Assembly (NCBI GenBank): GCA_028023455.1
Contig: JAQFVV010012396.1
Coordinates: forward strand, 4,189,656 to 4,253,655
Reading direction: 5' to 3'
Length of the DNA stretch: 64,000 nucleotides
From: Epiperipatus broadwayi
Taxonomy: Eukaryota; Onychophora; Udeonychophora; Euonychophora; Peripatidae
A program made the translations under genes and the position numbers. The notes under the pieces were generated by a model. The model had not been told where the DNA came from. It saw only the letters and a list, made by a program, of their open reading frames with translations, and ran no database searches. The first letter of the stretch is position 1, and each line of letters starts with the position of its first letter. Below, piece after piece: positions 29,390-41,182 of the stretch.

Positions 29390-30090
29390 AAAAGAAATTG
29401 TTAAAATTGGACATTTGAGTTTGCAAGGTAGTAGAAAACCAGAAAAGTAGTTGGAATTAAACAAAGCAGTTAAAAATGAAGAGCTTGAGATATTAGAAAT
29501 AGTGGAAACACATCTAAGAGAAAAGGAAGAATTTATACTGGAAGATGTAGTATGGTAGGGTATAAATAAAAAAAAAAAGGGTTATGTCAAAAAATATTTA
29601 AATACTGGTTAATGTCAAAAACATTTGTCATTTGAGATAAGGTTAGAAAGACAAGAATGGATGGTGGCTATAGTGTATACAGCCACTGGAGATAATCAAA
29701 CTATAATGGAGTGAAAAAATAGCACATAGGCATGCCTAGTTAAGGATATACAAAGTTTCAAAAAAAAGGGAGAGAAAATAATGATTATAGAGGATATGAA
29801 TGGGCACATTGAAAAAATTGATGTAGATAACAAGAATGGACAAATTTGAAAAATTTTTGTCAGAGAGTAAATTTGAGCATCTGAAATTTATCAAATATTT
29901 ATGACGGATAATACATATAGTTTATATATTTCACCCAATAGATTATGTATCAGTAGAGAAATAAGGAATGGAAAAAGTTATAAAATAAAAGTGTTTGATA
30001 ATAAAGAGAGAAGATGTAACAGTGATCAAATTTTTTTTATAATAGTAATGGTTAGAATGTAATGAAAAATAGTAATAAAAGTAGAAACAT
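29390..30090 (+). pseudogene. LINE endonuclease domain (APE-type), degenerate
   Basis: Motifs in order: KIGHLSLQGS near 29405 (usual N-terminal IGTLNVQG-like strand), a stretch ending E-T-H-L-R-E near 29510 (catalytic Glu), MVAIVYTATGDN near 29665, EDMNGHIE near 29790 (GDFNAHI), and N-S-D-Q near 30020 (SDH with His replaced by Gln). Several stops and a frameshift lie between them. It belongs with the SGNH domain upstream and the RT at 35.6-36.5 kb. Confidence 0.7.
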
Positions 30091-30485
30091 AGTGAAATAT
30101 GTAGATGGAGAATGAATAATAATAAATTAGAAGAATATAAAATAAAAGTAGAAGAAATCATGGAATAGTTTGTTAGGGATAAATATAAGGACTAGTGTAG
30201 TGAAGTAGAATAAGTGGTAAATAGGGTTTTAGGTGGGAATATTTTTAAGGATAAAAAAAAATAAAGTGAGTTAATAAAAGTGTACAAGAGAGGATAAAAT
30301 CATGCTGATAATATTAGTGTACTATTAAAAATAAAGAAAGTGAAAAAGAAGTTAACGTTGCATGGGAAAAGTATTTTAACAAAAGAAGTTGTCTAAAGTA
30401 GATAATTATAAAAAAAGAATGAAATTAAATATTAAATTGTTAGATGACATTAATAAAAGTGAAAGAGATGGGAGTAAAATTTTTT

Positions 30486-30488
<3 letters not shown>

Positions 30489-30521
<33 letters not shown>
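30489..30521. repeat. (TA)n microsatellite, left flank of element A
   Basis: About 16 TA repeats at the junction between the LINE and element A. Confidence 0.95.
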
Positions 30522-30524
<3 letters not shown>

Positions 30525-31468
30525 GCCCTTATCTATAGGTCATAATAAGGTAGAATGGTCAATTACTAAAAAAATTTTAAATTTTAAAATACGTTTGTGT
30601 AATATATTGATAATTGTATGATTGATTAGATTTTATAGTACAATTTAAGGCTGAAAATACCTGGTATATAAAAGTGTAATGGATTATTTTAAAAGAAAAC
30701 AGTTAAATAAAGCTTAATTATATCCTTGCTTATGGTTGTAAAAGCTGGCCATATAAAATAACACAGCTATAAATAGTTAAAAATATATTAATAATTCGAG
30801 TATGATATTTTAAAACTAATAAATTAAATAAATGCTATATGTAGTGTTATAATTATATTTAATAGTCAAAATTAATAGAGTATATTTTAAAATAAACTTT
30901 AGGATGGTGAGAATTATATTTAGTTCTACAAGTTTAAATTATTTTCCAAATTTTTTATAAAATATATCAGTTTTGGTAATTTAGACCGAGACGTAAATTA
31001 AAAAATCATCTGATAAAGTTAGTAATCATGTGACTGTATATTATATACCTTCACACACACGCTTGTTAGAATATAATAATAAAGTTTGTGAATTATGGAA
31101 CTAAATGTAATTGCTGTCTATCGTTGAAATGAATGTTGAAATATTAAATAGTTATTTTAAATGTTTAAATGATGTAATATTTAAGTAGTGTTTAAAAGTT
31201 GAATACAGTTAATAAAAAAAAAAAAAAATTAAATATTTTATTTAAATAAAAACAAGATAAATTAAATATTAATATTAAAATAGGTATTAAATATTGTTTT
31301 AATAATTGTTTTAAAGTTTAAATGATTTTGATAAAACTATAATTGAGTTTAAAAATACTATTCTAAGTAATATTTAAGACATGACGTCATAAATTCTTTA
31401 TTTTAAAAAGGTTTAATCTATTATAAAACTAAAATGTGTAAATTTGTTCGCGCTAAAAAAGTCATTAA

Positions 31469-31505
31469 CCAATCAACGGAGGTATTTTAGCAGACAAAAT
31501 ATAAG
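31469..31505 (+). promoter_or_regulatory. Putative promoter of element A (CCAAT + TATA)
   Basis: CCAATCA at 31469-31475 and TATAAG at 31500-31505, 31 bp apart, are matched in element B by CCAATCA at 55304 and TATAAAAG at 55330. Both are followed by a G/A-rich stretch. Conservation against a decayed background suggests function when the element was active. Confidence 0.5.
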
Positions 31506-31732
31506 AATTAGACGAAGCGGGAGAAAGTAATGTGTAAGTGAAGGAGGGAGTAACATATTTTTTAGCTGTATAATATCGTAAGCTAGAAAAGTAATATAAT
31601 TTTAAAATTTTGTATTTGTTTTAAAAGTTTTTTAAAATATAATATTTTGAACTACCTTTACATGGAGGGCTAATTTTAAAAGTTTTCTTACCAGTGATTT
31701 TATTCAAGTTTAGCCAAAACCTTGCAGTAAAA

Positions 31733-31915
31733 ATGGAAATACTACAGAAAACAGTATATAGAAGTTATGATAAAGGAAAAATATTTGTAAAGTGCCTTGA
31801 TACAGCTTTATTTATGCTCAACCAGAAACTTATTATTGTAACTCAGAGGAATATAATTTGGACGCTATACGGAAAACTTAAAAGAGAAGTTATTTGCCGT
31901 CAGGAAAAATTATGA
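31733..31915 (+). CDS. Short ORF in element A, conserved in B, unknown
   Basis: A 60-codon reading frame from ATG at 31733 (an in-frame upstream ATG at 31694 extends it to 73 codons). It starts about 230 nt after the TATA box. The B counterpart (55565-55696) also starts ATG-GAA. The two share an M-E start and a C-terminal pattern L-x-Q-K ... W-T-x-Y-x-x-K. No known domain is recognised. The protein is basic and small, has no transmembrane segment, and is followed by a stop in both elements. It may be the N-terminal piece of a former gag-like or accessory protein, or a chance ORF. Confidence 0.3.
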   Translation: MEILQKTVYRSYDKGKIFVKCLDTALFMLNQKLIIVTQRNIIWTLYGKLKREVICRQEKL

Positions 31916-34381
31916 TGCACAAATTTATAAGGCTACTCTGAAGTTTTTTATTCTTCTCTATGGAAAAATTAAGATAGTATATCATAAAGAAAAAATTATG
32001 TAAAAGTTATAACAGAGAAAGAATGTTTGTCCTTTTTAAAGGAAACATTACAAAGTATATAGTTACCAGAACTTTAAAAGAAAGGAAAAATTACCGAATA
32101 ATGATAGGAAAGAGTCATTATTTTTTTTTAAAAAAGGAAAGAAAAAAACTTTATCTAAGAAGAATTAAAATATTATAAAGTGTTCATTGGAGAAATGCTT
32201 GATTTAGAAAATATAAATTTAAATTACTTAATGAAAATGGATCCATGGAGATAGAAAAATTTACTGAATATTTAAATAAAAGTACCTAGAAGATGCATCG
32301 TAAAAGTCGCGCGGGAAAATATTAGCAGAAAATATTAGAAGAGAATATGTAGACGTTTTTTCTTTACGGGATTAATTGATATCATAATTAATAATTGTAT
32401 TAAATATTATAAAAAACCAAGGATTGTCATCTATGAATATTTATTAAACAGAGCAATAATTGTTTTACCTTAAAATAGAACATTAAGTGACTGAAGAAGA
32501 AATAATAAACATTTTTTTTTTTAGCTTTAGTATGAACGGTTTTCAAGAAAGTTTGATAAAGAAGTACAGTAAATATAGTTTAAATATTTTTTACTAATTT
32601 ATTTTAGAATATAAAATGTTATGTGAGATTAGGGAAACATATAAACATAAATTTAGTAATATTAAAATTTAAATATAATAGCTTGATAAAATTATAAAAA
32701 TATTGTTTAAAAATAAAGTGTATGGATGTGAATCTTATATCTACAAGGATAAAATGGATGGTGAAGCCTACGGAATGCGATCGAGAAGATAAAGGTCGTT
32801 TTGGTAATTTTAATAGTTGTTTATAATGCATAATGTATTTTTTTAGATCATCTATTGGCCTAAGAATGAAGTGTGAAAGTTTAAATTATATGTACACATT
32901 TTATACAACATTTTTAACATATAATGAGATAGGAGTAATTCGGAATATGCATGCAATAATTTATTTAAAGTATATTAATAATATAATTTAACAGAACAAT
33001 TGTGTGATTCTTTTGAACTTTCATGTAATAAAGTATTCAGATATTTAAGTAGTTTGTATGACTAAATATACGGAGGAAAGTAGTAAGCAAGCTGTCTTAT
33101 AGAACAGTGGAATAGTTTTAAAATAAATGAATTTTATTATTGTTAGTAATGCAGATATGTATTTGTCGATGTACAGTATAGAAAAAATCTTGAGAAATAA
33201 GATCGGATAGTGACTTGGAAGTACTAGTGGAAAGGAAACCAAGATGATGTTTTTTTTTAAGAAATAGGAAAAATAAAGGATTTGGATCATATTTAGTTTT
33301 GTGTGATTTCAGTATAGTTAACTAAGCCCTATGACTGAACACATATAGTTTGGACAGTGTTTTTGCATATCTTTAAACTTTTTGATGTTATAATAAAGCT
33401 GAAGAAATAGCTTTAACATCGCTCCTATAATAGAGGTTGGTAGACAGGTAAAGGTCACTCCTCTATAGTGTCTTTTAATTCACTGTGCCATGATTGTCAA
33501 GATATATGACGAGTAATATTCTAGTTGTATTTTGATCCTATGCATCTATCTTCGCTATCCTTATTTCGTGAATCTGCATCGGTCAGAAAGATATTTTCAA
33601 AGAAATAATGAATAAAATAGAACTGAAGATATGTTATCGTTTATGTAAGAATAGTTTATTTGCTGGAATGTATAGAATTGTGTAACTTTAAAATTGAAAG
33701 TCCAAAATATCATAAAGAGAGAAAGAATCATATAATACATTGTAAAATTAATTCAGAAATGAATATAAGATTTTTTGAAAGAGAAATCTAAACAAAGTTG
33801 TTTTTTTTTTTAAAAAGTGATAATAAAATTTGAATGTTTTAAATAATATTTAAAAAATAAGTATTGCATATTTATTAAGAAAATAGTTCAATAATGTACA
33901 ATAAACATATACTTGTGCATGGTATATTAATAGTTGTAATTATATCATCCGAAGTAAGGCTTGAATGAGAATATTAGGATTAATAAACATCGGATAATGA
34001 ACAATAAAAACCTAATACCGAATGTAGAACAATGTTTTGACTTTGTAAGATTCCATACAACCAATATAAAACTAAAATTTGTTATTTTGTAGAATTTTAC
34101 TACGAATGTAAATTTTGTAAAAAAATATAATTTTAATAATATTAGGGATGAAAAGTGTTTGTGATAATCATATAAGAAATGTATTTTGTAATAAGCTAAC
34201 CATAATAATAAATCAAGTAATAATACTGTATTTTCTTAAGTGTTTAAAAATAAGATTTAACTAGGAAAAGTAAATAATATTTTGATTTCATTTTATAAAC
34301 TAATAAACTAAGTTGAGATATGAAAGTAAGGGATATCCAATGTATATAGTGTAAAAATATTGTTAATTTATTTATGTTGTT

Positions 34382-34443
34382 AATAAACTTTGTTTTTTAA
34401 ATTTGTTCTAAAGTTTTTGTGTCCGAGTTGTTATTTCTCCACA
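34382..34443 (+). terminator. Polyadenylation region and conserved block of element A
   Basis: AATAAA at 34382-34387 is followed by T/G-rich sequence and GTGTCCGAGTT, then TTATTTCTCCACA and TGG. Element B has AATAAA (57734) and then GTGTCGAGTTC, ATTATTTTGCACCA. The T/G-rich downstream element after AATAAA fits a poly(A) site. The CA-TGG junction in A resembles an LTR end plus primer-binding site but is not preserved exactly in B. Confidence 0.4.
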
Positions 34444-35274
34444 TGGATGCATGAAATCACGATACATTTATAATTGAAACAGACAAATAAGTTTGCACAA
34501 AAGGGTAAACATAAAAGTGTTATAAGAATTTTGAGAATTTATTGGTATATTAAAATTAAAAGATCATAATTTTATATTATTTATTGGTCATAAGTCGGTT
34601 GCCACAATATTACATTAAATTATATGCTAATGTTGCCACATGTATTCTGTTGTCAGATTATTAAAATACTACCACGTACGTATTTATTTATTTCATTTTA
34701 GGAAGAAATAAGATTATATTATATTTATTATTGTTATTATTATTTTTATTATTGTTAGTTGCTGTGTAGTAGATTATGACATAAAATTCCCTTTTCATAT
34801 TTTACTACCGTAATTTTAAATTAGTTAGAATACAATTTCTGAACCTGAGATTTTATTTTATTTTACTTCATTTTATTTAATTGAGCTAGATTCTTGTTAT
34901 AAAGAAGATTAAGATATGATTATTATTTTAATCGTAGTGAATAGAGCTTAGAAAGTCGTAAGAATACTATGAGTTAGTTATTTGGTATAGTAAAAAGGGG
35001 GATAGTGTTCTTATGCCATTGAGGTAGTATCGTGTGGATAATGTCTCAATGTAGTCTATCTCGTTCCCTGTATTGTCACTCCATGTCTCATGAAAATAGT
35101 AAATATTTGTTAATTCATTTTAAAATTGAACCGTATTTGTATTTTAAAATTAGAGCTAGTAATCATTTTAATTAATGCTGAATATTTCATTTATTTATTT
35201 GTTAACTGAGCTAGAACCCGTAATATTCGTAATAAACAATATATTTTGGGGTGAGAACGCGCGGGGGGAGGTTA

Positions 35275-35276
<2 letters not shown>

Positions 35277-35335
<59 letters not shown>
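35277..35335. repeat. (TA)n microsatellite, right flank of element A
   Basis: About 28 TA repeats between element A and the resumed LINE. Confidence 0.97.
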
Positions 35336-35339
<4 letters not shown>

Positions 35340-37560
35340 GAATGAATTTAATGAAACGAGAAGTAGTATTACTAGATGATGAGAAAATAGAGTGTAGCTC
35401 TAGAGAAGAATTGGAGACAATCTTAAATAATTATGTAAGGGATATAGAAAAGATGTTAGATGTGAAGGGCAGAGTGATAACAAACATGAAAACATATAAT
35501 AATGAAAATATCATGTTAACAAAAATGAATTGAATGAGGCAGAGAAGAAATTGAATAGTGGAAATGGAAGAAGTGTAGATGAATAAGCAGCAGAGATAAT
35601 AATGAGTTTAGGGAATACGGTAAAATTAAACCTACTATTATGTTTTAATAAGATGGCACAGAAGAGAGAATTTCCAGATAGCTGGAATAATATAAGAGTA
35701 AGGTTACTATTTAAAAGGAAGAGTAAGGATCATAGAAAGTTAAACAATTATAGACCAATAGCAGTAACATCAGTGTTATATAAAGTTTTCACATATATGG
35801 TGGCTGGAAAGGTCACAAAGTGGATAGAAGAAAATAATATAGTGGGAAAATGAAGGAAGTTTTTGATTGAATAAGCATATAGAAGATAGTTGATTTGTAG
35901 TTACACAACTTATAGATATAAGTAGTAATACACATAGACAGTTGTGTATAATTTTTATAGATATAGAGAATGTGTATGATAGATAAATAGAAATAAACTA
36001 TGAGTAAGTTTGGTAAATTTGGAAATGAATGGAATTTTAGAGGATCCTATTAAGAGATTGTAAGAAAATCATTACTATACATATTAATTAGAAAATATAG
36101 AATCAGTTAAAGTTAAAAATGAAATGGGTCTAAGCCAAGGATGCTCTATGTCACCTAATTTGTTTTTGTTATATTTTAGAGAAATGGAAAGAACAATAGA
36201 AAGACTAGAAAGAGGAGTAGAGATACCATTAATAAATAACATGGAAGTATATACATTATTGGGTCTTTTATGTGTTCATGATATCTTCATGTGCACAGAA
36301 AATAGAGAATATATTGAAGTTATGCTGAAGATATGTGCAAGAGTGGGTAAAGAGATGGGGTTTAAATTTAGTGAAAAAAAATCAAAAGTAATGATGATAA
36401 ATATGCAAGAAAAAGAAGATAATTTTTGTAGGGAGGATAAAAAATTAAATGTGGTAAATACATGTAACTATTTGGAAATCATCTTAAGTAATGAGAAAAT
36501 TTTTTTGGATGAATGGGAAACAAATTGTTAAATGAAGCAAAGAAAATAAAGGGAATGACAATGAAATTAACAGTGTTTTCATATAATAAATAAATAGCTG
36601 GAATTGTATGGAAGGGAGTGACAGTTGTAGGATTAATTTATGGTAATGATATGTAAAGTGATAGTAAATCAGTGTTAAATTTAGAAAAAGTACAAAGAGA
36701 TGTAGGAAGACATGCATTGCATGCAGATGTGTGGACAATAAAGGAGGCAATTGAGGAAGAAATGGGATGGTCAAGTTTTTTTTTTTGAGAGGATGCAAAA
36801 AAGCAAAAGCAAATTTTTTAGTAGGCTGCAATTTATGGGTAATAAGAGAATAGCCAAAATAGTATTTAATTGAATTTTCAGTAAAGGCTAGGAAAAAAAT
36901 GGTGAGGAAAGTAGTATGGTATGCAGATAATTTGGATAAAGAATTTATGTCAGTATATTTACACAAAAGGTAGGATGATTGTGTTAGGAGAATTGTTGAG
37001 TGTTATAGTGAAAATATGGGATAGAAGAATAGATGCAGTAATAACAAATAGAGAGTTGGAGAGATGGACAACAAGCATGGAGACAAAAAAGAGTTTAAAT
37101 ATATATAGAAGTAAACAGAATACTGTATGCAAGTTAATTTATGATAATTGCAAGGAAAGTAGTTTACTATTTAAGGCTTGCACAAGATAATTTAGCAACA
37201 AGGAACTATACACATAAATAAATATGGATGAGTTAGTCTGCAAGTTATATAAGGAAAGTATAGAAAATATTAGATATCTGTTAATTGAATATAAATGTTT
37301 GCAAGCAGAAAGGTACAAATAATGAAATTGTGGGAGAATAAATATAAACAAAGTGACTATACAGTAAATGGGTTCTTGGTTTTTATGCTGGGTTTGAAGA
37401 AAGATAAGAGCTATTTAGATATAAAGGCCATACAGTTGACAAAAATTATGTTGTGGAAATAGGATGGAGCAGCATAGTGAAGAATATGCATAAAACTTAT
37501 TGTTGAAAATGGAAGGAGAAGGTAAAATGACTAACAGGTTTCTTTCGGTATTGTACTAAA
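35336..37560 (+). mobile_element. SGNH-LINE, 3' half (reverse transcriptase + C terminus)
   Basis: Continues the LINE interrupted at 30488. It holds the pre-RT linker, the RT and a C-terminal region, with frameshifts near 35530, 35850, 36000 and 36530. The 3' end is approximate; no poly(A) or tandem tail is clear. Confidence 0.75.
35342..36960 (+). pseudogene. LINE reverse transcriptase, degenerate catalytic site
   Basis: Order: linker REVVLLDDEKIECSS (35360), REFPDSWNNIRVRLLFK (35670), NNYRPIAVTSVLYKVF (35745), motif A FIDIENVYDR (about 35955, first catalytic Asp kept), motif B GLSQGCSMSPNLFLLYF (36127), motif C LLGLLCVHDIFMC (36260), where the usual ADD has become VHD, then MGFKFSEKKSKVM (36355). 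C-terminal helices follow to about 36770 (AKKIKGMTMKLTVFSYN, LEKVQRDVGRHAL, EEMGWSSF). Loss of one catalytic Asp plus frameshifts shows it is dead. The 36484-36966 minus-strand ORF is its shadow. Confidence 0.8.
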
Positions 37561-38284
37561 AGATTCTTGACTCTGATAGAAGAGAATCCATAGTGAGTCA
37601 CATCACATCACATCCTCTCTGAATGTAAAAATACATACCTTAGACATTCATGTAATCATGCCTATATATTATGATTTATCTTATAAAAAGAAACTATATG
37701 AAGCTTTCTATGAACATTAATGAAATGATAATTAATAACCCCCAAATTTATGTTGGCCATACTAATAATAGTTTTACAGTAAAAATGTTTTGAACTTATT
37801 AATATTGCTACTAAAATTTGCAAAAATCTGTCTATCATGTCAAGAAAGAAAATACTGATATATGTACTTATATAACTGACTTGAAATTACAAACTTTTCC
37901 AATCTTTTATATCAAATTATATCAACATTCCTAGATACTATTTTATTTTTGCAACACATATTATCAAAGGTTATTAAGTATAGTATATAATATACATAGA
38001 AACATGAAATTCTGTAGATATTATAAAGTATTTTTTTTATATTTATAGACATCATGATCATTTAAGTAATGTTTAAGTAACAACATATTTTGAACACTGT
38101 TAAATTCTACATTTATTTATTTATATAAAAAATTGGATTTTAGTATCTTTGTAGTTTCAATTATATATAATATATGAAATAAAACAATATGACTATGGAG
38201 TAATTTATATATATATTAATTTTAATATTCTCACAGATAAATGATTAATTCATAGTATTATTTCTGTAAGCTTCTATGTTGTAA
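37561..38284. other. AT-rich noncoding DNA
   Basis: Nothing recognised. Confidence 0.5.
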
Positions 38285-38711
38285 AGTATAGTAGCTAAAT
38301 GGCTGATGTTTCAGTACAGTGACAAGTACTTTAATCAGAGCTTCTTCTTTCTTAAATCATAAGATTGTGTGTGGTGAGATTTAAAATCATTATTTTTTTC
38401 CTTTGTTATTTTCACCTCATTTTCAAATTCTATTAGTTGTCCAATATGACTAGAGACTGCTAATGTAAGATACAGAGATTTTTTAAGAGGCCTACGATCA
38501 TAAAAGAAAAGCTTGAATTGAAAAAAAAAATTTTTAAACTTCTCAACCAATAAAATTTAAGAATAGGGAGTAAATAATAAAAGAAAAAATAACAATTTAA
38601 AATCTCATCACACATATTCTTATAATTTGAAAAAGAATCTATGAGGAATTACATATTATTGTACTGAAGCATCAACTATTCAGCTATTATATATAAGATA
38701 TATGGTTGTAG

Positions 38712-38715
<4 letters not shown>
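38285..38715. mobile_element. Foldback element with ~155-bp inverted arms
   Basis: Left arm (about 38290-38445) and right arm (about 38540-38700) are imperfect reverse complements. Blocks in both are TAGCTrAATrG, TTCAGTACA, AAATyATAAGA, GTGTGrTGAGATTT and TTATTTTTT. The spacer is about 95 bp. No ORF belongs to it; the ORF at 38335-38550 minus crosses arm and spacer and is treated as chance. Confidence 0.65.

Positions 38716-38744
<29 letters not shown>
38715..38744. repeat. (TA)n within a GTTGTAG/CTACAAC hairpin
   Basis: The TA run is flanked by GGTTGTAG on the left and CTACAACC on the right, making an extruded-cruciform-prone palindrome. Confidence 0.85.
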
Positions 38745-38749
<5 letters not shown>

Positions 38750-38788
38750 CAACCATTAAATGTCTGTATTTTTAAATCATATAATAAT

Positions 38789-38962
38789 AATAATTCAAAC
38801 AAATATATTTAACGCAGTTTTCAAAATTAAATAATATATTCTTTACCAGAAGTACTTTCAATTGTTTCACTGACAATCTAGTGAAACAATTGAAAGTGCT
38901 TCTGGTAAAGAATATATTATTTAATTTTGAATACTGTGTTAAATATATTTGTTTGAATTATT
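38789..38962. repeat. Near-perfect 82-bp-arm palindrome
   Basis: Left arm 38789-38870, loop of 10 nt (38871-38880), right arm 38881-38962. The arms differ at only a handful of positions. Such high identity implies a recent origin or gene conversion between arms. It directly abuts the (TA)n before element C. Confidence 0.9.
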
Positions 38963-39357
38963 AATATATATATATATTGTAACAGGCACATAGTACGTTA
39001 CATTGTTTTTTTATTATTAAACATAAAAAAAAATAAAAGTTCGCAAATAAAACTCCTTTTTTTAAGAATTAAAAACTGAAAATTAAAAAATCAACTTAAA
39101 CTCATATATATATATATATAATCGTACAGATGAAAAAAAAAATTAAAATAAAACTTTATTAAAAATAGAAAAAGTATTTTAAAAGCAAAAACTTAAAAAG
39201 ATTTAGAGATAAAAATATAATTTTAAGTTTGGAAAACAAATTAATTAATGTTATTGAAAAATGGAAATGATTATTTTAATTAGTCAAAGTGAACTAGCCC
39301 TTGGGCATTTTAAATGTATAAGCAATGGTCAGATAGGAAAACAATAGAAACTAATGG

Positions 39358-39453
39358 CCAATGAAAGAATCCATCGGGGAATCAGACCTCAACGGAAGGA
39401 TCATCATCATTGATGACGTAATGTTTATTGGATCCTAAAGTTACATATAAAAG
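39358..39453 (+). promoter_or_regulatory. Putative promoter of element C
   Basis: CCAATGA at 39358-39364 and TATAAAAG at 39446-39453. The TATA box matches that of element B, but the CCAAT spacing (about 80 bp) is longer than in A and B. Confidence 0.35.
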
Positions 39454-40999
39454 AAAAAGTTTGATAATAAAATTTTTAGTGAGTGAAGAAAATTGAAGAG
39501 ATGTGACTATATGTGTTAGTGCAGAGTTGAAGGAGAAGGGATTGAAAAGATGCACTCTTCAATCCCTTCAATCTCGTTAAAAAATGAAAGAGAAATGACA
39601 TCGTTTTCCTAGATTAAGGACCATAGGACATCGAGGGAATTAACGCTGGCTCCAAATGGCAAGCAACTGTAAGAAATTAGAAACTATGAACTTGTTAAAA
39701 CCATAAGAACTTTATAAAATCTAATGAACAATATTAATTTGAAAACACTAAGAGCTTTAAAATATAAACTTTCCCAGTATTTAATTTATAGAAATAAAAT
39801 CCTATCTGACCAAACTAAATTCTTTATTAATTCTTTTTATTTGATGTATTTCTTTTTAAAATCATTTCCATTTATTTATTTATTTATTTTCTGGTTCTTT
39901 TAAGTTTTATTTATGATTTTTGTTTTTTCGCTAATTTAATATTATATAAATGTTAAACTTAAGTCGGGCGTGAATGGCTATATAGATTTGTAAAGTTTTA
40001 TTAGGGGATGGTCATCTTAGGTTATTCGTTTCATAGTTGAATTAGGTCAATGGATTGGATATATTGGTGTAATCAGTAGATGTAGTATGAGATTCACTAC
40101 GGGCAGAATCACTTTATACACCACACACTTCCTTTTTGCCTATGGAATGCGATAGTAAGTCGGCAAAATGACTGCAGTCCTTTCCTATGGAATTTTTTTT
40201 CATTGCTCTTCTTGTCAGATAGATGTAGTATTCCTATCTGGCAAGAGGCAATTTCTCCTCTTAACCTTTTGTGCTGCTGTACTCGTATTACATTGAATGC
40301 ATCGATATATCAGATGGATTGACGTTGGTTTGACTGTGAACTTTTGACCTAAGGTTAAATAAAGATAGAATAATTTCTTTTTAAATGCAAATCTATGTAG
40401 TCTATTCATACTCGAAACTCTAAATAAAAATGCATTAAATTTAAGTTGGGTATGGACGTTGCATGGATTCGTTATTGGTTACTTATGTTTGTGGTTTTCA
40501 TATTCGATTGGAATATATAAGTCATCGATATCAATGTGGCATCTTATGATGAATGCTATTGGTTTTTTTGTATTCCCTCTGCAATTGATGTTATCAATGA
40601 CTTTGTATTTTGATTGGTTATGTTTATTTTGAAATGTTTTAAACCATGGAATCTATGTAAACGATCTATACTCAACATTATAAAACAAACTTTTATAAAC
40701 CCATCTGTGCGAACTTATAAAAATTAAAATGTAAATTTATAAAAATTAAAATGTAAATTAAAATCAAAAATCAAAGTTAAAAATGTAAATTAAATTTTAA
40801 AATGTAAACTGATACTAAAACAATTTTAAATATTATATATGTGCGTAAATAAATGTTTATGTGTATAATTATTGGCAGTGGCTTATTTTATTCTTTTTTA
40901 TATATTCTTAGATAAGAATTTATTATAAAATATAAATCTCTGCTATTTCACTGAGCTAGTGACAAAGGGCTAATGACTGGAATCAAATATATAAAATAA

Positions 41000-41021
41000 T
41001 ATATATATATATATATATAAG

Positions 41022-41059
<38 letters not shown>
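41000..41059. repeat. (TA)n hairpin inside the end of element C
   Basis: TA runs at 41000-41019 and 41024-41059, bracketed by AAGTCA and TGACTT, so the second tract is a hairpin. Confidence 0.85.
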
Positions 41060-41062
<3 letters not shown>

Positions 41063-41182
41063 ACTTACATATCTACCTACTTTATAAATTTCCTAGGTTC
41101 AAATGCCTAGTGGCACCCTGTAGGGTAGATTACGTTAAGTCCCCTATTCTCCGGATCATTACAATATATATATATATATATT

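Larger units (their letters stand above)
28100..30488 (+). mobile_element. SGNH-LINE, 5' half (ORF1 + endonuclease)
   Basis: The 5' half of a non-LTR retrotransposon whose 3' half lies at 35336-37560; the two are separated by element A. It encodes an ORF1 with an SGNH/GDSL-like domain and then an AP-type endonuclease, both riddled with stops. The start coordinate is approximate because the 5' UTR cannot be delimited. The break point is just after the FW residues near 30486, followed by (TA)n. Confidence 0.75.
30522..35276 (+). mobile_element. Element A: 4.75-kb LTR-like noncoding element inserted at (TA)n
   Basis: Starts TGTGCCCTTATCTATAGGTC and ends at GGTTAGA, with (TA)n on both sides. It sits inside the SGNH-LINE. 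It is collinear with element B (54389-58710): the start, ACACACAC...AATAAAGTT (about 31055), CCAATCA+TATA (31469-31505), a short ORF (31733-31915), AATAAA...GTGTCCGAGTT (34382-34430), a purine run plus TTCTTATGCCATTGAG (34995-35023), and GAGCTAG (about 35207). It also shares GCCTAyGGAATGCGAT (32766) and GAGCTAG with element C. No RT, integrase or transposase is visible. It could be a very long solo LTR, a LARD-like derivative or a new class. Confidence 0.7.
38978..41163 (+). mobile_element. Element C: 2.2-kb LTR-like noncoding element in (TA)n
   Basis: Starts TGTAACAGGCACATAG and ends GGATCATTACA, with (TA)n on both sides (38963-38977 and 41164-41182). The ends are TG...CA as in LTRs. The end matches that of element B (GGATCGTTATA). 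It shares GCCTATGGAATGCGAT (about 40138) with element A and GAGCTAG (about 40953) with A and B. It has CCAATGA at 39358, TATAAAAG at 39446, a perfect 12-bp hairpin in the putative leader (39535-39569) and a second hairpin at 40211-40245. There is no protein domain. Confidence 0.6.

Noticed and set aside
36484-36966. 160-codon minus-strand ORF
   Set aside because: It is the antisense of the LINE RT C-terminal region.
41090-41163. B-box-like GGTTCAAATGCC near the end of element C
   Set aside because: No cloverleaf or A box. The sequence belongs to the terminus shared with element B.
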